NCBI RefSeq assembly: GCF_013415905.1
Contig: NZ_CP058909.1
Coordinates: 2,914,001-2,978,000 of the forward strand
Length of the DNA: 64,000 bases
Direction of reading: 5' to 3'
Origin: Halosimplex pelagicum
Lineage (GTDB): Archaea; Halobacteriota; Halobacteria; Halobacteriales; Haloarculaceae
The notes beneath the pieces were generated by a model. That model made no database searches. It was not told the origin of the DNA and saw only the letters and a list, made by a program, of their open reading frames with translations. Below are positions 32,365 to 40,909 of the stretch, piece after piece. The position numbers and the translations under genes are program-made. How positions within the stretch are numbered: position 1 is the stretch's first letter; each line of letters starts with the position of its first letter.

Positions 32365-34883
32365 GCCTCGTCAGCCTCCGCGCCGGCCGCCGGGACGAAC
32401 TCGCTGAAGTCGATGTCGTCGTCGTCGTCCTCGCTCTCGACCGGCGTGATGTCGGTCTCCTCTTCGTCGACGCCCGAGCCCGTCAGGGCGCTGACGATGT
32501 CCGAGGTCTCCTTCTCGCGGAAGCGCTGGAGCAGCGGCTGGGCGTTCTCCAGGATGCCCTCGGCCTCGTCGAGCATCTCCGCCGGCGGGTCCGGCCGCGG
32601 GACCATCTCCTCTTTCTCGGGGTCGATGTTGATCTTGACCGACTCCATCTCCCGGAGGTCCTCCAGCGACCGCTCCAGTTTGTCCTCGGCGATGAGCGCC
32701 ATGATCGTGTCCGGGTCGTTGATGAAGGCCTGGACGGCCGCCGCGACTTCCGTGTAGGTGTTGAGGTTCTGCTCGATGAGGTAGGCGAGGACGACCTTCC
32801 GCATGAACAGCTCCTCGTCGAGGCGCTCCTGGGTCCACCCGCGGTCGAACTTCAGCTCCTCCAGCGTGTTGGAGTTGCCCATCTGGAGGAACTCGTCGGT
32901 CTCGGCCTGCCACTCGTAGACGTCGCGGACGTTGATCTCGTCGTGTTCCGCGGAGTACTCGTTGATCTCGGTGAGGTTCTTGTTCCGGCGGACCTTGTTG
33001 CCGTCGACGCGGGTCTGGGTCTGGATGGAGACCAGGTCCAGCGCCGTAAAGAGGGTCTTCGAGACGTTGATCGGCTCGGTCGTGAACCGCTTGATGACCT
33101 CGCCGACGGTGTCGGCGTGGAAGGTAGAGTAGGCGGTGTGGCCGGTCGACATGACCTGGAAGAGGTCCCGACCTTCCTCACCGCGGACCTCGCCCATCAC
33201 GATGTAGTCGGGGCGCTGTCGCAGTGCGGCCTCCAGCAGGTCGAACTCGTCGACGTCGCCCTTGTCGTCCTCGCCGAAGGAAGGGCGGGTGACGCTGGCG
33301 ACCCAGTTACGCTGGGGCAGTTCGACCTCGCGCGTGTCCTCGATGGAGACGATCTTCGCGTTCGACGGGATGAACAGCGAGATGGCGTTCAGCGAGGTGG
33401 TCTTCCCCGACGCCGTACCGCCGGCGAAGATCATCGACTTGTTGTTCTCGATACAGAGCCAGAGGAACGCCATCTCGTCGAGCGAGAAGGTGTTCCAGTT
33501 GATGAGGTCGACCGGCGTGAACGGCACGTCCTTGAACTGACGGATGGTGTAGTTCGTCCCGTGGTCCGACACCTCCTCGCCGAGCGTCAGCTGCGACCGC
33601 GACCCGTCGGGGAGGGTGGCGTCGACCTGCGGCTGGCGCTTGCTGATCCCCTTCCCGGAACGCTGGGCCAACTTGACGACGAAGTCGTCGAGCTCCTGTT
33701 TCCCGTGTTCGACGTTCGTGATGATGTTCTCGTACTCGGTGTGGTAGACGAACACCCGGGAGTTGTAGCCGTCGCAGGAGATGTCCTCGACGTTGATGTC
33801 GTGTTTGATCGGGTCGATGCGCGCGTAGCCGATGAAGTCGCGCTTCAGGCGGTAGAGTAGCTTCTCGACCTGGTACTCGTTGAGCGTCTTCGGGTCGTCG
33901 CCGACGACCGCCGGCTCGGGGCGGGCCTCGATGCCGTCGAGCTCGCCCCCCTGGGTCTCGACCTCGATCTCCATGCCCAGCGCCCCCTTGAGCTGGTCCA
34001 TCATCCCGAGGTCGCCCTGCTGGCCCGGCGTGTACAGGTCGTACCGTTCGAGCAGGCGCTCGGTCTCGCGCTGGATGACGCCGGCGCGGTCGGCGTCGGA
34101 CCCCTCGACGACCACCTCGTCCTCCGAGTACTTGATCGCCGATTTGAGCTTGCCCGAGAGGAAGCCGACCAGCTGGGACTCGATGTCGTTCTGGTAGGGC
34201 TCGATGGCGTAGTACTTCTTCTCGTTCTCCTTGCGCGAGTGGAAGATGATCACGCAGGCGTACGGCTTGTTCACCCAGTAGCGCTCGACCTCGACGAAGT
34301 GGGCCTTCTTCTCCAGCGGCACCGCCTTCTCGAGGTCGTAGCGGTTGACGACCGTCGAGTGGCCGTCGACCGTCGAGAAGAAGGCGTCCTCGTCGAGGTC
34401 GGGGTTGACGTCGATGGTGCGCTCGTCGACGACCGACGCGAGCCGTTCGGCCGCGTCCCCGCCCCGGCTCAGTCGCCCCTCGGTCTCCTCGGGGTCGAAC
34501 CCCAGATACTCCTCGGGCTCGAACGGTAGCTTCTCCCCGTCGCTGTTCCGGGGGATCTCGCCGTCCTCGTCGTAGTAGTACTCCTGTTTGAAGTGCTCCC
34601 AGGTGTAGCGGTCCTTGACGACGAACGACCGCTCGGCCTCGATGCGCTCGTCCCACGCCTGTTCGAGCGTCTTGGCGGCGCTCGCGGCAGACTGGAGCCG
34701 GTCTTCGACGTCGACCGGGTCGAACCCGAGGTACTCGCTGCGGTCGAAGCGCCCGCCCGTATGCACGTCCCGGCGCAGGTCGTTCCACGTGTACTCGCCC
34801 ACGGTCGCACCGTCCCCCGAGAGCCGCTCGCCCCCCGACGCGACCTGGTCAGATTCGTTGCCCCCCGTGCCATCAATTGCCAT
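32361..34883 (-). CDS. pilB: Type IV pilus assembly ATPase, archaeal PilB type
   Basis: An 840-aa secretion ATPase. The C-terminal half holds the motor: Walker A FAGGTASGKTTSLNA (about residue 487), an Asp box, Walker B region PDYIVMGEVRGEEGRD, and a His box STGHTAYSTFHADT. A long acidic N-terminal part (about 1-280) contains a duplicated motif (EYLGFDPVDVEDRLQSA, then EYLGFDPEETEGRLSRG), a repeated short domain. It powers pilus assembly with PilC. The ATG at 34883 is preceded by a weak AT-rich TATA candidate near 34911-34920. It is first in a pilB-pilC operon. Confidence 0.92.
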   Translation of the reverse strand: MAIDGTGGNESDQVASGGERLSGDGATVGEYTWNDLRRDVHTGGRFDRSEYLGFDPVDVEDRLQSAASAAKTLEQAWDERIEAERSFVVKDRYTWEHFKQEYYYDEDGEIPRNSDGEKLPFEPEEYLGFDPEETEGRLSRGGDAAERLASVVDERTIDVNPDLDEDAFFSTVDGHSTVVNRYDLEKAVPLEKKAHFVEVERYWVNKPYACVIIFHSRKENEKKYYAIEPYQNDIESQLVGFLSGKLKSAIKYSEDEVVVEGSDADRAGVIQRETERLLERYDLYTPGQQGDLGMMDQLKGALGMEIEVETQGGELDGIEARPEPAVVGDDPKTLNEYQVEKLLYRLKRDFIGYARIDPIKHDINVEDISCDGYNSRVFVYHTEYENIITNVEHGKQELDDFVVKLAQRSGKGISKRQPQVDATLPDGSRSQLTLGEEVSDHGTNYTIRQFKDVPFTPVDLINWNTFSLDEMAFLWLCIENNKSMIFAGGTASGKTTSLNAISLFIPSNAKIVSIEDTREVELPQRNWVASVTRPSFGEDDKGDVDEFDLLEAALRQRPDYIVMGEVRGEEGRDLFQVMSTGHTAYSTFHADTVGEVIKRFTTEPINVSKTLFTALDLVSIQTQTRVDGNKVRRNKNLTEINEYSAEHDEINVRDVYEWQAETDEFLQMGNSNTLEELKFDRGWTQERLDEELFMRKVVLAYLIEQNLNTYTEVAAAVQAFINDPDTIMALIAEDKLERSLEDLREMESVKINIDPEKEEMVPRPDPPAEMLDEAEGILENAQPLLQRFREKETSDIVSALTGSGVDEEETDITPVESEDDDDDIDFSEFVPAAGAEADEA

Positions 34884-35017
34884 TACAGGCTAACTGCTAG
34901 TAAGACGGAAAAAGCTTTACGCCCAAAGGTAGCCAACCGATAATCACCGTCGACCGCCGATCGACGGCGGTATGGCGGCTGTATCTCCGTATCTCGAAGA
35001 CTTGTAAGCCACAAATG

Positions 35018-36163
35018 CTATCCAATAAACGACTCTATTCGAGCCATCGCCTCCTTGAGGTCGCCGAGGCTCGTCGCGTAGGAGACCCGGAGGTGACCCT
35101 CGCCGCCCGCGCCGAAGACGTTCCCCGGGACGACGGCGACGCGCTGGTCCTCGATCAGCGCCTCCGCGAACTCGTCGCTGTCGTCCCAGGGGCACTCGGG
35201 AAACGCGTAGAACGCCCCCGCGGCGGGGAAGCAGTCGATCCCCATCTCCTCGAACCGCGAGAGGACGAAGTTCCGGCGGCGGTCGTACTGGTCGCGCATC
35301 TCCCGGACCTCGTCGTCACAGGAGTCGAGCGCCTCGACGGCCGCGTGCTGGGCCGTCGTCGGCGCCGATAGCATCGTGTACTGGTGGATCCGGTTCATCG
35401 TCTCGATGGCCTCGGGCGGTGCGAGCGCGTACCCGAGGCGGAGTCCGGTCATCGCGTACGCCTTCGAGAACCCGTTGAAGACGACCGTCCGCTCGCGCAT
35501 GCCCGGCAGCGCCGCGATCGAGGCGTGGTCGTGTTCGTAGGACAGCTCCGAGTAGATCTCGTCGGAGAACACCAGCAGGTCGTGTTCGCGGGCGAACTCG
35601 GCGACCGGCTTCAGCTCTTCGCGGGTCATCGTCGCGCCGGTCGGGTTGTTCGGGTAGCACATGACGAGCACGTCGGCGTCGGCCGCGCCCGAAGACTCCA
35701 GCGCCTCGCGCGTGAGCTTGAACTCGTCGGCCGCGCGCGTGGGCACGTCCAGCACGTCCGCGCCGGCGAACTGCACGCCCGGCGCGTAGGAGATGTAGCA
35801 GGGCTGGGCCACCGCGACCGTGTCGCCGGGGTCGAGAAACGCCCGGAAGGCCAGGTCGACGGCCTCGCTGGCGCCCGAGGTGACGAGGACCTCCTCGTCG
35901 GGGTCGTAGCGCAGGCCGTACCGGCGGTCCGCGAACGACGCGATCCGCTCGCGCAGTTCGGCCATCCCGCGGTTGGCGGTGTAGGAGGTCTGGCCCCGCT
36001 CCAGCGACGCGATGGCGGCGTCGCGGGCCGCCCACGGTGGCGCGAAGTCGGGCTCGCCGACCCCGAGCGAGATGATGTCGTCGTACTCCTCGGCGATCTC
36101 GAAGAAGCGACGGATGCCCGAGGGCGGCACGCCCGCGACGCGCTCGCTCGCCTCGAACGTCAT
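35018..36163 (-). CDS. Pyridoxal-phosphate aminotransferase, class I/II
   Basis: A 381-aa aminotransferase. The Schiff-base lysine is in NGFSKAYAMTGLRLGY, the Asn/Asp/Tyr cofactor set in CYPNNPTGATM and VFSDEIYSELSY. It is a paralogue of the one at 167-1318. The ATG at 36163 overlaps the stop of an Lrp-type regulator gene, which points to co-transcription, so the regulator may sense the amino acid made or used here. The upstream extension of its reading frame belongs to that regulator's antisense phase and is ignored. Confidence 0.9.
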   Translation of the reverse strand: MTFEASERVAGVPPSGIRRFFEIAEEYDDIISLGVGEPDFAPPWAARDAAIASLERGQTSYTANRGMAELRERIASFADRRYGLRYDPDEEVLVTSGASEAVDLAFRAFLDPGDTVAVAQPCYISYAPGVQFAGADVLDVPTRAADEFKLTREALESSGAADADVLVMCYPNNPTGATMTREELKPVAEFAREHDLLVFSDEIYSELSYEHDHASIAALPGMRERTVVFNGFSKAYAMTGLRLGYALAPPEAIETMNRIHQYTMLSAPTTAQHAAVEALDSCDDEVREMRDQYDRRRNFVLSRFEEMGIDCFPAAGAFYAFPECPWDDSDEFAEALIEDQRVAVVPGNVFGAGGEGHLRVSYATSLGDLKEAMARIESFIG

Positions 36164-36648
36164 GGCGATATCGACAGCCGGTCGTCGTCGTGGCCGTCCC
36201 CGAACTCGACGCCGCGCTCCTTGTAGCTCTCCATGATGTAGTGAGTCACCGTCTGGGTGATCTCGGGGACGGGCGCGACCTTCTCGCTGATGAACCGCGA
36301 CACCTGACTCATCGAGTCGCCCTCGACCTCCATGGCGAAGTCGTAGTCGCCGCTCACGAGGCGCAGCCCCTGCACTTCGGGGAACTTCGCGAGGCGCTCG
36401 GCGATGTCGTCGTAGCCCGTCTCGCGGTCGAGCGTGACGTTCAGCTCGACGGCCGCGCGCACGCGCTCGGGCTCGACCTTGTCCCAGTCCACGACGGCCT
36501 GGTACCCCTTGATGACGCCCTCGGACTCCAGCTCCTCGACGACGGCTTCGACTTCCTCGGCGTCGAGGCCGGTCTGTCGGGCCAGGTCCTCCGTCGAGTA
36601 CCGCGCGTTCTCGCGGAGCAACGCCAGTATCTCCTCGCGGTCGCTCAT
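36160..36648 (-). CDS. Lrp/AsnC-family transcriptional regulator
   Basis: A 162-aa protein: N-terminal HTH (MSDREEILALLRENARYSTEDLARQTGLDAEEVEAVVEEL), then a RAM ligand-binding domain (about 70-150, with VRAAVELNVTLDRE, LRLVSGDYDFAMEVEG). The family senses amino acids and controls their metabolism. It overlaps the aminotransferase gene by 4 bases (ATGA). An upstream in-frame ATG is rejected because MSDREEIL is the standard start of this clade. Confidence 0.9.
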   Translation of the reverse strand: MSDREEILALLRENARYSTEDLARQTGLDAEEVEAVVEELESEGVIKGYQAVVDWDKVEPERVRAAVELNVTLDRETGYDDIAERLAKFPEVQGLRLVSGDYDFAMEVEGDSMSQVSRFISEKVAPVPEITQTVTHYIMESYKERGVEFGDGHDDDRLSISP

Positions 36649-36763
36649 ACCTACCCTCCGGCCCACTGCGACCAAAAGGGTTTCTCCATCGCGGCAGGGG
36701 CTGGCACACCGCCGTCCCCGCGACCGCTCGCCCGCGACCACGCGGTAATTGTCGAGACGGACG

Positions 36764-36770
36764 GTTTTAT
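36764..36770 (+). promoter_or_regulatory. TATA box of the small winged-helix gene
   Basis: GTTTTAT lies 26-32 bases before the ATG at 36796 and supports that start as leaderless. Confidence 0.5.
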
Positions 36771-36795
36771 GCGGGCCTCCCCCATAGACCGCGCC

Positions 36796-37131
36796 ATGTT
36801 GGACACGGATCCGTCGGACGGGTCGGGCGGACAGCCCGACGACGGCTGGGCGTTCGTCGCCGCGAGCGACGGCGCCGCGAACCTCCTCGGGACGCTCACC
36901 GAACTCAACGCCGAGCGGGCGTACACGCGCTCGGACCTCTCCGAGCGGTCCGGCGTCCCGCTGAAGACGCTGTACCTGAACGGCCTGCTCGACGAGTTCG
37001 TCGGCCTCGGGCTGCTCGTCCGGGCCGACGACGAAGACGACGACGAGACCGAACCGCAGTACCGCGTCGCCGCCGACAGCGACCTGCTCGACGCCGCCCG
37101 CGCGTTCGACGCCGCCTACGATCCGGACTGA
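36796..37131 (+). CDS. Small winged-helix DNA-binding protein
   Basis: A 111-aa protein with an HTH at about residues 25-80 (LLGTLTELNAERAYTRSDLSERSGVPLKTLYLNGLLDEFVGLGLL) and a short acidic loop (DDEDDDETE) before the final strand. It resembles haloarchaeal one-domain winged-helix regulators of unknown ligand. The TATA box at 36764-36770 and MLDTDPSD start fit. It diverges from the Lrp gene. Confidence 0.75.
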   Translation: MLDTDPSDGSGGQPDDGWAFVAASDGAANLLGTLTELNAERAYTRSDLSERSGVPLKTLYLNGLLDEFVGLGLLVRADDEDDDETEPQYRVAADSDLLDAARAFDAAYDPD

Positions 37132-37189
37132 GCGCCGTCGGTCGCTCCGGCCGAGGGTCCTCCGCTCACGGCGATCGCGGCTCCTCCGC

Positions 37190-37987
37190 TCACGGCGACC
37201 GCGGGCCCTCGAACCCCCCGAGCCACCCCTCGACCGCCGACTTCACCGCGCCGGTCGTGCTCCCGACGTGGAGGATCCGGTAGCCGTTCGCGGCCTTCTC
37301 GTTCACGTCCTCGGTCCCGAAGCCGAGCCCGCCCAGCGCCACGTCCGACTCGACCGCGGTCGAGCGGATCCGCTCGATCCCCTCCTCGACCTCGGGATGG
37401 TCGAGTTCGCCCGGGTGGCCCAGCGACACCGACAGGTCGAGCGGTCCGGCGAAGACGAAGTCCAGTTCCGGCACGGCGACGATGTCGTCGACCGCGTCGA
37501 CGGCCTCGCGGTTCTCGACGGTCACGCCGAAGAGGACCTCCTCGTCCTCGGTGGCGACGTAGTCGTCGGCCTGCCCCCAGCGGCGGGCTCGCGGATTGGC
37601 CAGCCCGCGGTCGCCCGGCTCCCCGTCGTACTCGAAGCGGGCCGCTCGCGCGGCTCGCTCGACTTCCTCGACGCCGCTGACCCGCGAGAGGAAGATGTTC
37701 CGGACGCCGGCGTCCAGGGCCTTCCGGACCAGCGCGGGCTCGGTGGTCGGCACCCGCGCGAGGACCTCCGTTCCGGTGCCCTCCGCCGCTCGCAGCAGGT
37801 CCTCCATCGCGGTCGCGTCCCACGGGCTCGGCCCGCCGTGTTCGAAGTCGAGCCAGACGAAGTCCATCCCGAGTTCGCCGTAGAACTCGACGAGCGTCGG
37901 ACTGTACGTGTTGTCGAGGACGCCCAGCGCGACCTCGTCCGCCTCGATCCGGTCCCTGACTGCGTTCCCGCGGTGGTCGTCGACCAT
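37190..37987 (-). CDS. HpcH/HpaI-family aldolase
   Basis: A 265-aa (beta/alpha)8 aldolase. The motifs WLDFEHGG, AVPELDFVFAGPLDLSVSLG and the catalytic-region Arg/Glu residues fit the class II HpcH/HpaI group. Such enzymes cleave 2-keto-3-deoxy acids or 4-hydroxy-2-oxo-acids, giving pyruvate or a small aldehyde; the exact substrate is not evident. A spaced acidic loop (DYVATEDEEVLFGV) may bind metal. It stands alone between a winged-helix gene and the CheW-ParA pair. Confidence 0.82.
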   Translation of the reverse strand: MVDDHRGNAVRDRIEADEVALGVLDNTYSPTLVEFYGELGMDFVWLDFEHGGPSPWDATAMEDLLRAAEGTGTEVLARVPTTEPALVRKALDAGVRNIFLSRVSGVEEVERAARAARFEYDGEPGDRGLANPRARRWGQADDYVATEDEEVLFGVTVENREAVDAVDDIVAVPELDFVFAGPLDLSVSLGHPGELDHPEVEEGIERIRSTAVESDVALGGLGFGTEDVNEKAANGYRILHVGSTTGAVKSAVEGWLGGFEGPRSP

Positions 37988-38086
37988 GGGCGCGAATCGG
38001 TCGCCGCGGCCGTAAGCGTGCTGCCGGCGACGGCCACGAGGCGTCCGGAAGTCGCGAGGATCGCCGCGAAGGCAATCGAACGGGGC

Positions 38087-39199
38087 CTACCCGGCCACTT
38101 CGTCGAGGTCGAGTTCGGGCGTCGTCCAGATGACGAAATCGCCGTCGCGGTCGACGACGCCGTTGATGTGGTCCTGGTCGACGGGCGAGTCGTTGACCTC
38201 CTCCTCGGTGATCGGCGTCACCTGGTTCACGTCGTCGACGACCCAGCCGACGGCGCCCTGGTCGTCGAACGCGTCGGGGTCGAAGACGACGATGAGGTCC
38301 TTGCTCCCCGCCTCGGGAATGTCGAGCAGCTCCTTCGGGTCGAGGATGGTCGTGATCTGACCCCGCAGGTCGACGACGCCCTCGACGCAGTCGGGCGTGT
38401 TCGGCACGCGCGTGACCGTCTCGCGCTTGACGATCTCCTCGACGAACTCGATGTCGAGGCAGTACTGCTCGTCGCCCAGCCCGAACTCCAGCACGCGGGT
38501 CTCCTCGCCGGTCTCCTGTTCCGCCGCCGCGGCCCGACCCGCCGCGCCGATGCCCATCTCGGCGGCCCCGGCGTCGTCCGCCGGTTCGCCGTCGCCCGAC
38601 TCCGAGCCGGCGGAGCTCAGGCCGGCCTGACGGGCCATCTCCTCCACGTCGACGTCCACGTCGCCCACGTCGGCGCCGGGGATGTGGATAGTGCCGTCGC
38701 CGTCGGCGTCGCCGCCACCGCCGACCGCCTCCTCGTCGATGTCCAGGTTCGCCACGGCCTCGGCGGCCTCGCCGGTGACGGGGTCGTCGGCGGCCTCGTC
38801 GGTGACGGGGTCGTCAGCGGTCTCGCTCGGTTCGTCGCCCGCCGCTGGCTCGCTCGGTTCATCGTCGTCCGCCGTCTCGGTCGGTCCGCCGTCGTCCGCC
38901 GTCTCGCCCCACCCGTCGTCGTCCGTCGGGGACTCGCCGGTTTCGTCCGCCGAGTCGTCGGCGTCGTCGGGCACGTCGGGGCCGCCGTCGGCCTCCGTCC
39001 CCGTCGGTCCGTCGGCCGCGGCGTCGTCCGCCGGCGGTTCCCCGGCGTCCGCGTCCACCGACCCGTCGGCCGCGGCGTCGGCGGAGTCGTCGTCCGCGTC
39101 GGTTCGGTCGTCGTCCTGTGCCTCGTCGTCCGGCCGGGATCCCTCGCGCATCTCGCGGATGCGGCGGGCCCGGTCCATGCGTTCGTCGTCGTCGGTCAT
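38087..39199 (-). CDS. cheW: CheW-domain protein with long acidic N-terminal extension
   Basis: A 370-aa protein. Residues about 1-215 are a disordered Asp/Glu/Ala/Gly-rich region with short repeats (ETADDPVTDEAADDPVTGEAAE). Residues about 225-370 form a CheW fold (VLEFGLGDEQYCLDIEFVEEIV, VEGVVDLRGQITTILDPKELL, LIVVF). A plain CheW is about 150 aa, so the extension more than doubles it. The ATG at 39199 overlaps the stop of a ParA-type gene (ATGA). CheW couples chemoreceptors to CheA; the ParA link suggests a role in positioning receptor arrays. Confidence 0.82.
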   Translation of the reverse strand: MTDDDERMDRARRIREMREGSRPDDEAQDDDRTDADDDSADAAADGSVDADAGEPPADDAAADGPTGTEADGGPDVPDDADDSADETGESPTDDDGWGETADDGGPTETADDDEPSEPAAGDEPSETADDPVTDEAADDPVTGEAAEAVANLDIDEEAVGGGGDADGDGTIHIPGADVGDVDVDVEEMARQAGLSSAGSESGDGEPADDAGAAEMGIGAAGRAAAAEQETGEETRVLEFGLGDEQYCLDIEFVEEIVKRETVTRVPNTPDCVEGVVDLRGQITTILDPKELLDIPEAGSKDLIVVFDPDAFDDQGAVGWVVDDVNQVTPITEEEVNDSPVDQDHINGVVDRDGDFVIWTTPELDLDEVAG

Positions 39200-40092
39200 G
39201 CTGTTACCTCCGCGTAGCCGAACTGCCGGTCCAGATCCGCCGCGATATCGAGGAACACGTCGGCCATGTCGACCGACGGGTCGTAGGCGAAGATCGACTC
39301 GCCCGCCGAGAACGCCCGCTGGAGCGCCACGCGCTTGCGGACCTCCCAGACGGCGTCGTCGGAGAAGACCGCCTCGAACCACTCCAGCATCGTCTCGTCC
39401 TCGCCGGTGGTCTCGACCCGGTTCGCCACGACGCCGAGCGTGTCGACGGCGATGTCGGTCTGGCCCTCCAGCGCGGTCATCTGGTCGATGAGCAGCTCGA
39501 TGGCCCGCTCGGAGGTGGCCTCCGTCAGCGCCGGGACGAGGATGTTCCGGGTCGCGTAGATGCCGGTATCGGTCAGTTTGCCGTAGAACGGCGGCGAGTC
39601 GACGACGACGTAGTCGTAGTCGTCCTCGACGCCCGCGAGCGCGTCGTCGAGCGTGTCCAGCGCGTGGCCGCCCGCGACCGTGTCGGGCGTGACGTTGACC
39701 GCCAGCGCCGACAGCGCCGCCGGGTCGATGTCCACGTCGCCGTCGGTCGCGCGGGCCACCAGATCCGCGATGGTCAACTCGCGCTCGGCCTGGAGCATGT
39801 CGATGTTGCTCGGGACCACGTCCATCTCGGGGTGCTCGACCACCAGGTCGCCCAGCCGGTCGCGCTGGTCGCCGTCGGTCAGCACGTCGAACAGCGTCGG
39901 CGGCGCCGCGTCGTACTCCTCGAGCAGGCCGAGCCCCTCGGTCGCGTTACCCTGCGGGTCCAGGTCGACGAACAGCACGTCGCGCCCGCGCTCGGAGAGC
40001 GCTCCCGCGACGTTGATCGCGACGGTCGTCTTGCCGGTCCCGCCCTTCGCGTTGGTCACGCAGATGCGCGCCGATCCGGTGCTTCTCGCCAC
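39196..40092 (-). CDS. ParA/MinD-type P-loop ATPase
   Basis: A 298-aa protein with a deviant Walker A KGGTGKTTVAINVA (about residue 18) and DLDPQGNATEGLGLL, and Walker B VVVDSPPFYGKL, all typical of the ParA group. The start is GTG at 40092. It overlaps the CheW-domain gene (ATGA), so the two proteins are made together. ParA-type ATPases position plasmids, chromosomes and, in some bacteria, chemoreceptor clusters. No ParB is nearby, and the partner here is CheW, which makes the receptor-array role more likely. Confidence 0.88.
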   Translation of the reverse strand: MARSTGSARICVTNAKGGTGKTTVAINVAGALSERGRDVLFVDLDPQGNATEGLGLLEEYDAAPPTLFDVLTDGDQRDRLGDLVVEHPEMDVVPSNIDMLQAERELTIADLVARATDGDVDIDPAALSALAVNVTPDTVAGGHALDTLDDALAGVEDDYDYVVVDSPPFYGKLTDTGIYATRNILVPALTEATSERAIELLIDQMTALEGQTDIAVDTLGVVANRVETTGEDETMLEWFEAVFSDDAVWEVRKRVALQRAFSAGESIFAYDPSVDMADVFLDIAADLDRQFGYAEVTA

Positions 40093-40319
40093 GTTGTCCC
40101 GGAGTCGGCCCTACCGGCGTATAAAATTACGCGCCGGGATATCAAACGTTGAAATCGGTCGACGGCGGCCGGCCACCTGGTCGCCGGCGACCGACATCCC
40201 ACCGAGATCGCCAGCCCGCGACGGGCCGCGAGCGGACCGAACGCGGCCGAGACGCCGTCAGACGGGCGTCTGACCGTGTGCAAGATTTATCAGGGCGGGG
40301 CGGAATAGATTCGGTATCG

Positions 40320-40847
40320 ATGACGATCAACCCCCGGGACTACGACCTGAACGAGCTGCGCGAGATGGCGCGCAAGCGCGACGACATCGACGCCGAGGAC
40401 CCGCGAGCGAGCGACGGCCGACCGGAGGACCCGCGACCGGACGACCCGAGCGAGGCGGAGTGGGGCCCCCTCGACGACGTGGGCGAGGCGAGCATGTCCG
40501 CGGGTGACTCCTTTCGCGCGGGGCTGTACCGCGAACTCCTCCCGCTGATCGGCGGCCAGGACGACCTGGAGAAGCCGTATCTGCGGTCGGTGCCCGACAC
40601 GTACGCCGCCGAGTTCGTCGTCTTCGAGTGGCTGGAGTTCCTGCTGATGCACGCCGGCTACAAGGGCGCCGCCGACGCCCTGGGGTACTACGAGTCGATC
40701 GACTGGATCACCGAGGACGTGGCCGGGCAGCTCAACGACTACCTCCTGGGGATCGACGAGACGGGGTCGAACGAAGGCAACGACCTCGACGTGGACGACC
40801 ACATGCTCAGTCTCGTCTACGTCGCCAAGCTCACCGGGATGCAGTGA
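40320..40847 (+). CDS. FlaD/FlaE-domain archaellum accessory-type protein
   Basis: A 175-aa protein. Residues about 70-170 show the FlaD/E domain (YLRSVPDTYAAEFVVFEWLEFLLMHAGYKGAADALGYYESIDWI), preceded by an acidic, Pro-rich linker and a basic start (DYDLNELREMARKRDD). The family forms the cytosolic ring that links archaellum motor to chemotaxis signals (CheF). The gene is divergent from the ParA-CheW pair. A FlaD/E homologue alone, without other archaellum genes here, suggests an orphan member tied to positioning or signalling. Confidence 0.78.
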   Translation: MTINPRDYDLNELREMARKRDDIDAEDPRASDGRPEDPRPDDPSEAEWGPLDDVGEASMSAGDSFRAGLYRELLPLIGGQDDLEKPYLRSVPDTYAAEFVVFEWLEFLLMHAGYKGAADALGYYESIDWITEDVAGQLNDYLLGIDETGSNEGNDLDVDDHMLSLVYVAKLTGMQ

Positions 40848-40909
40848 GGTGGGCCGGGAAGAACGAACCGCACAGGCGGAAACCGGGCCGGTCGCGGGGG
40901 TGACCGGCG

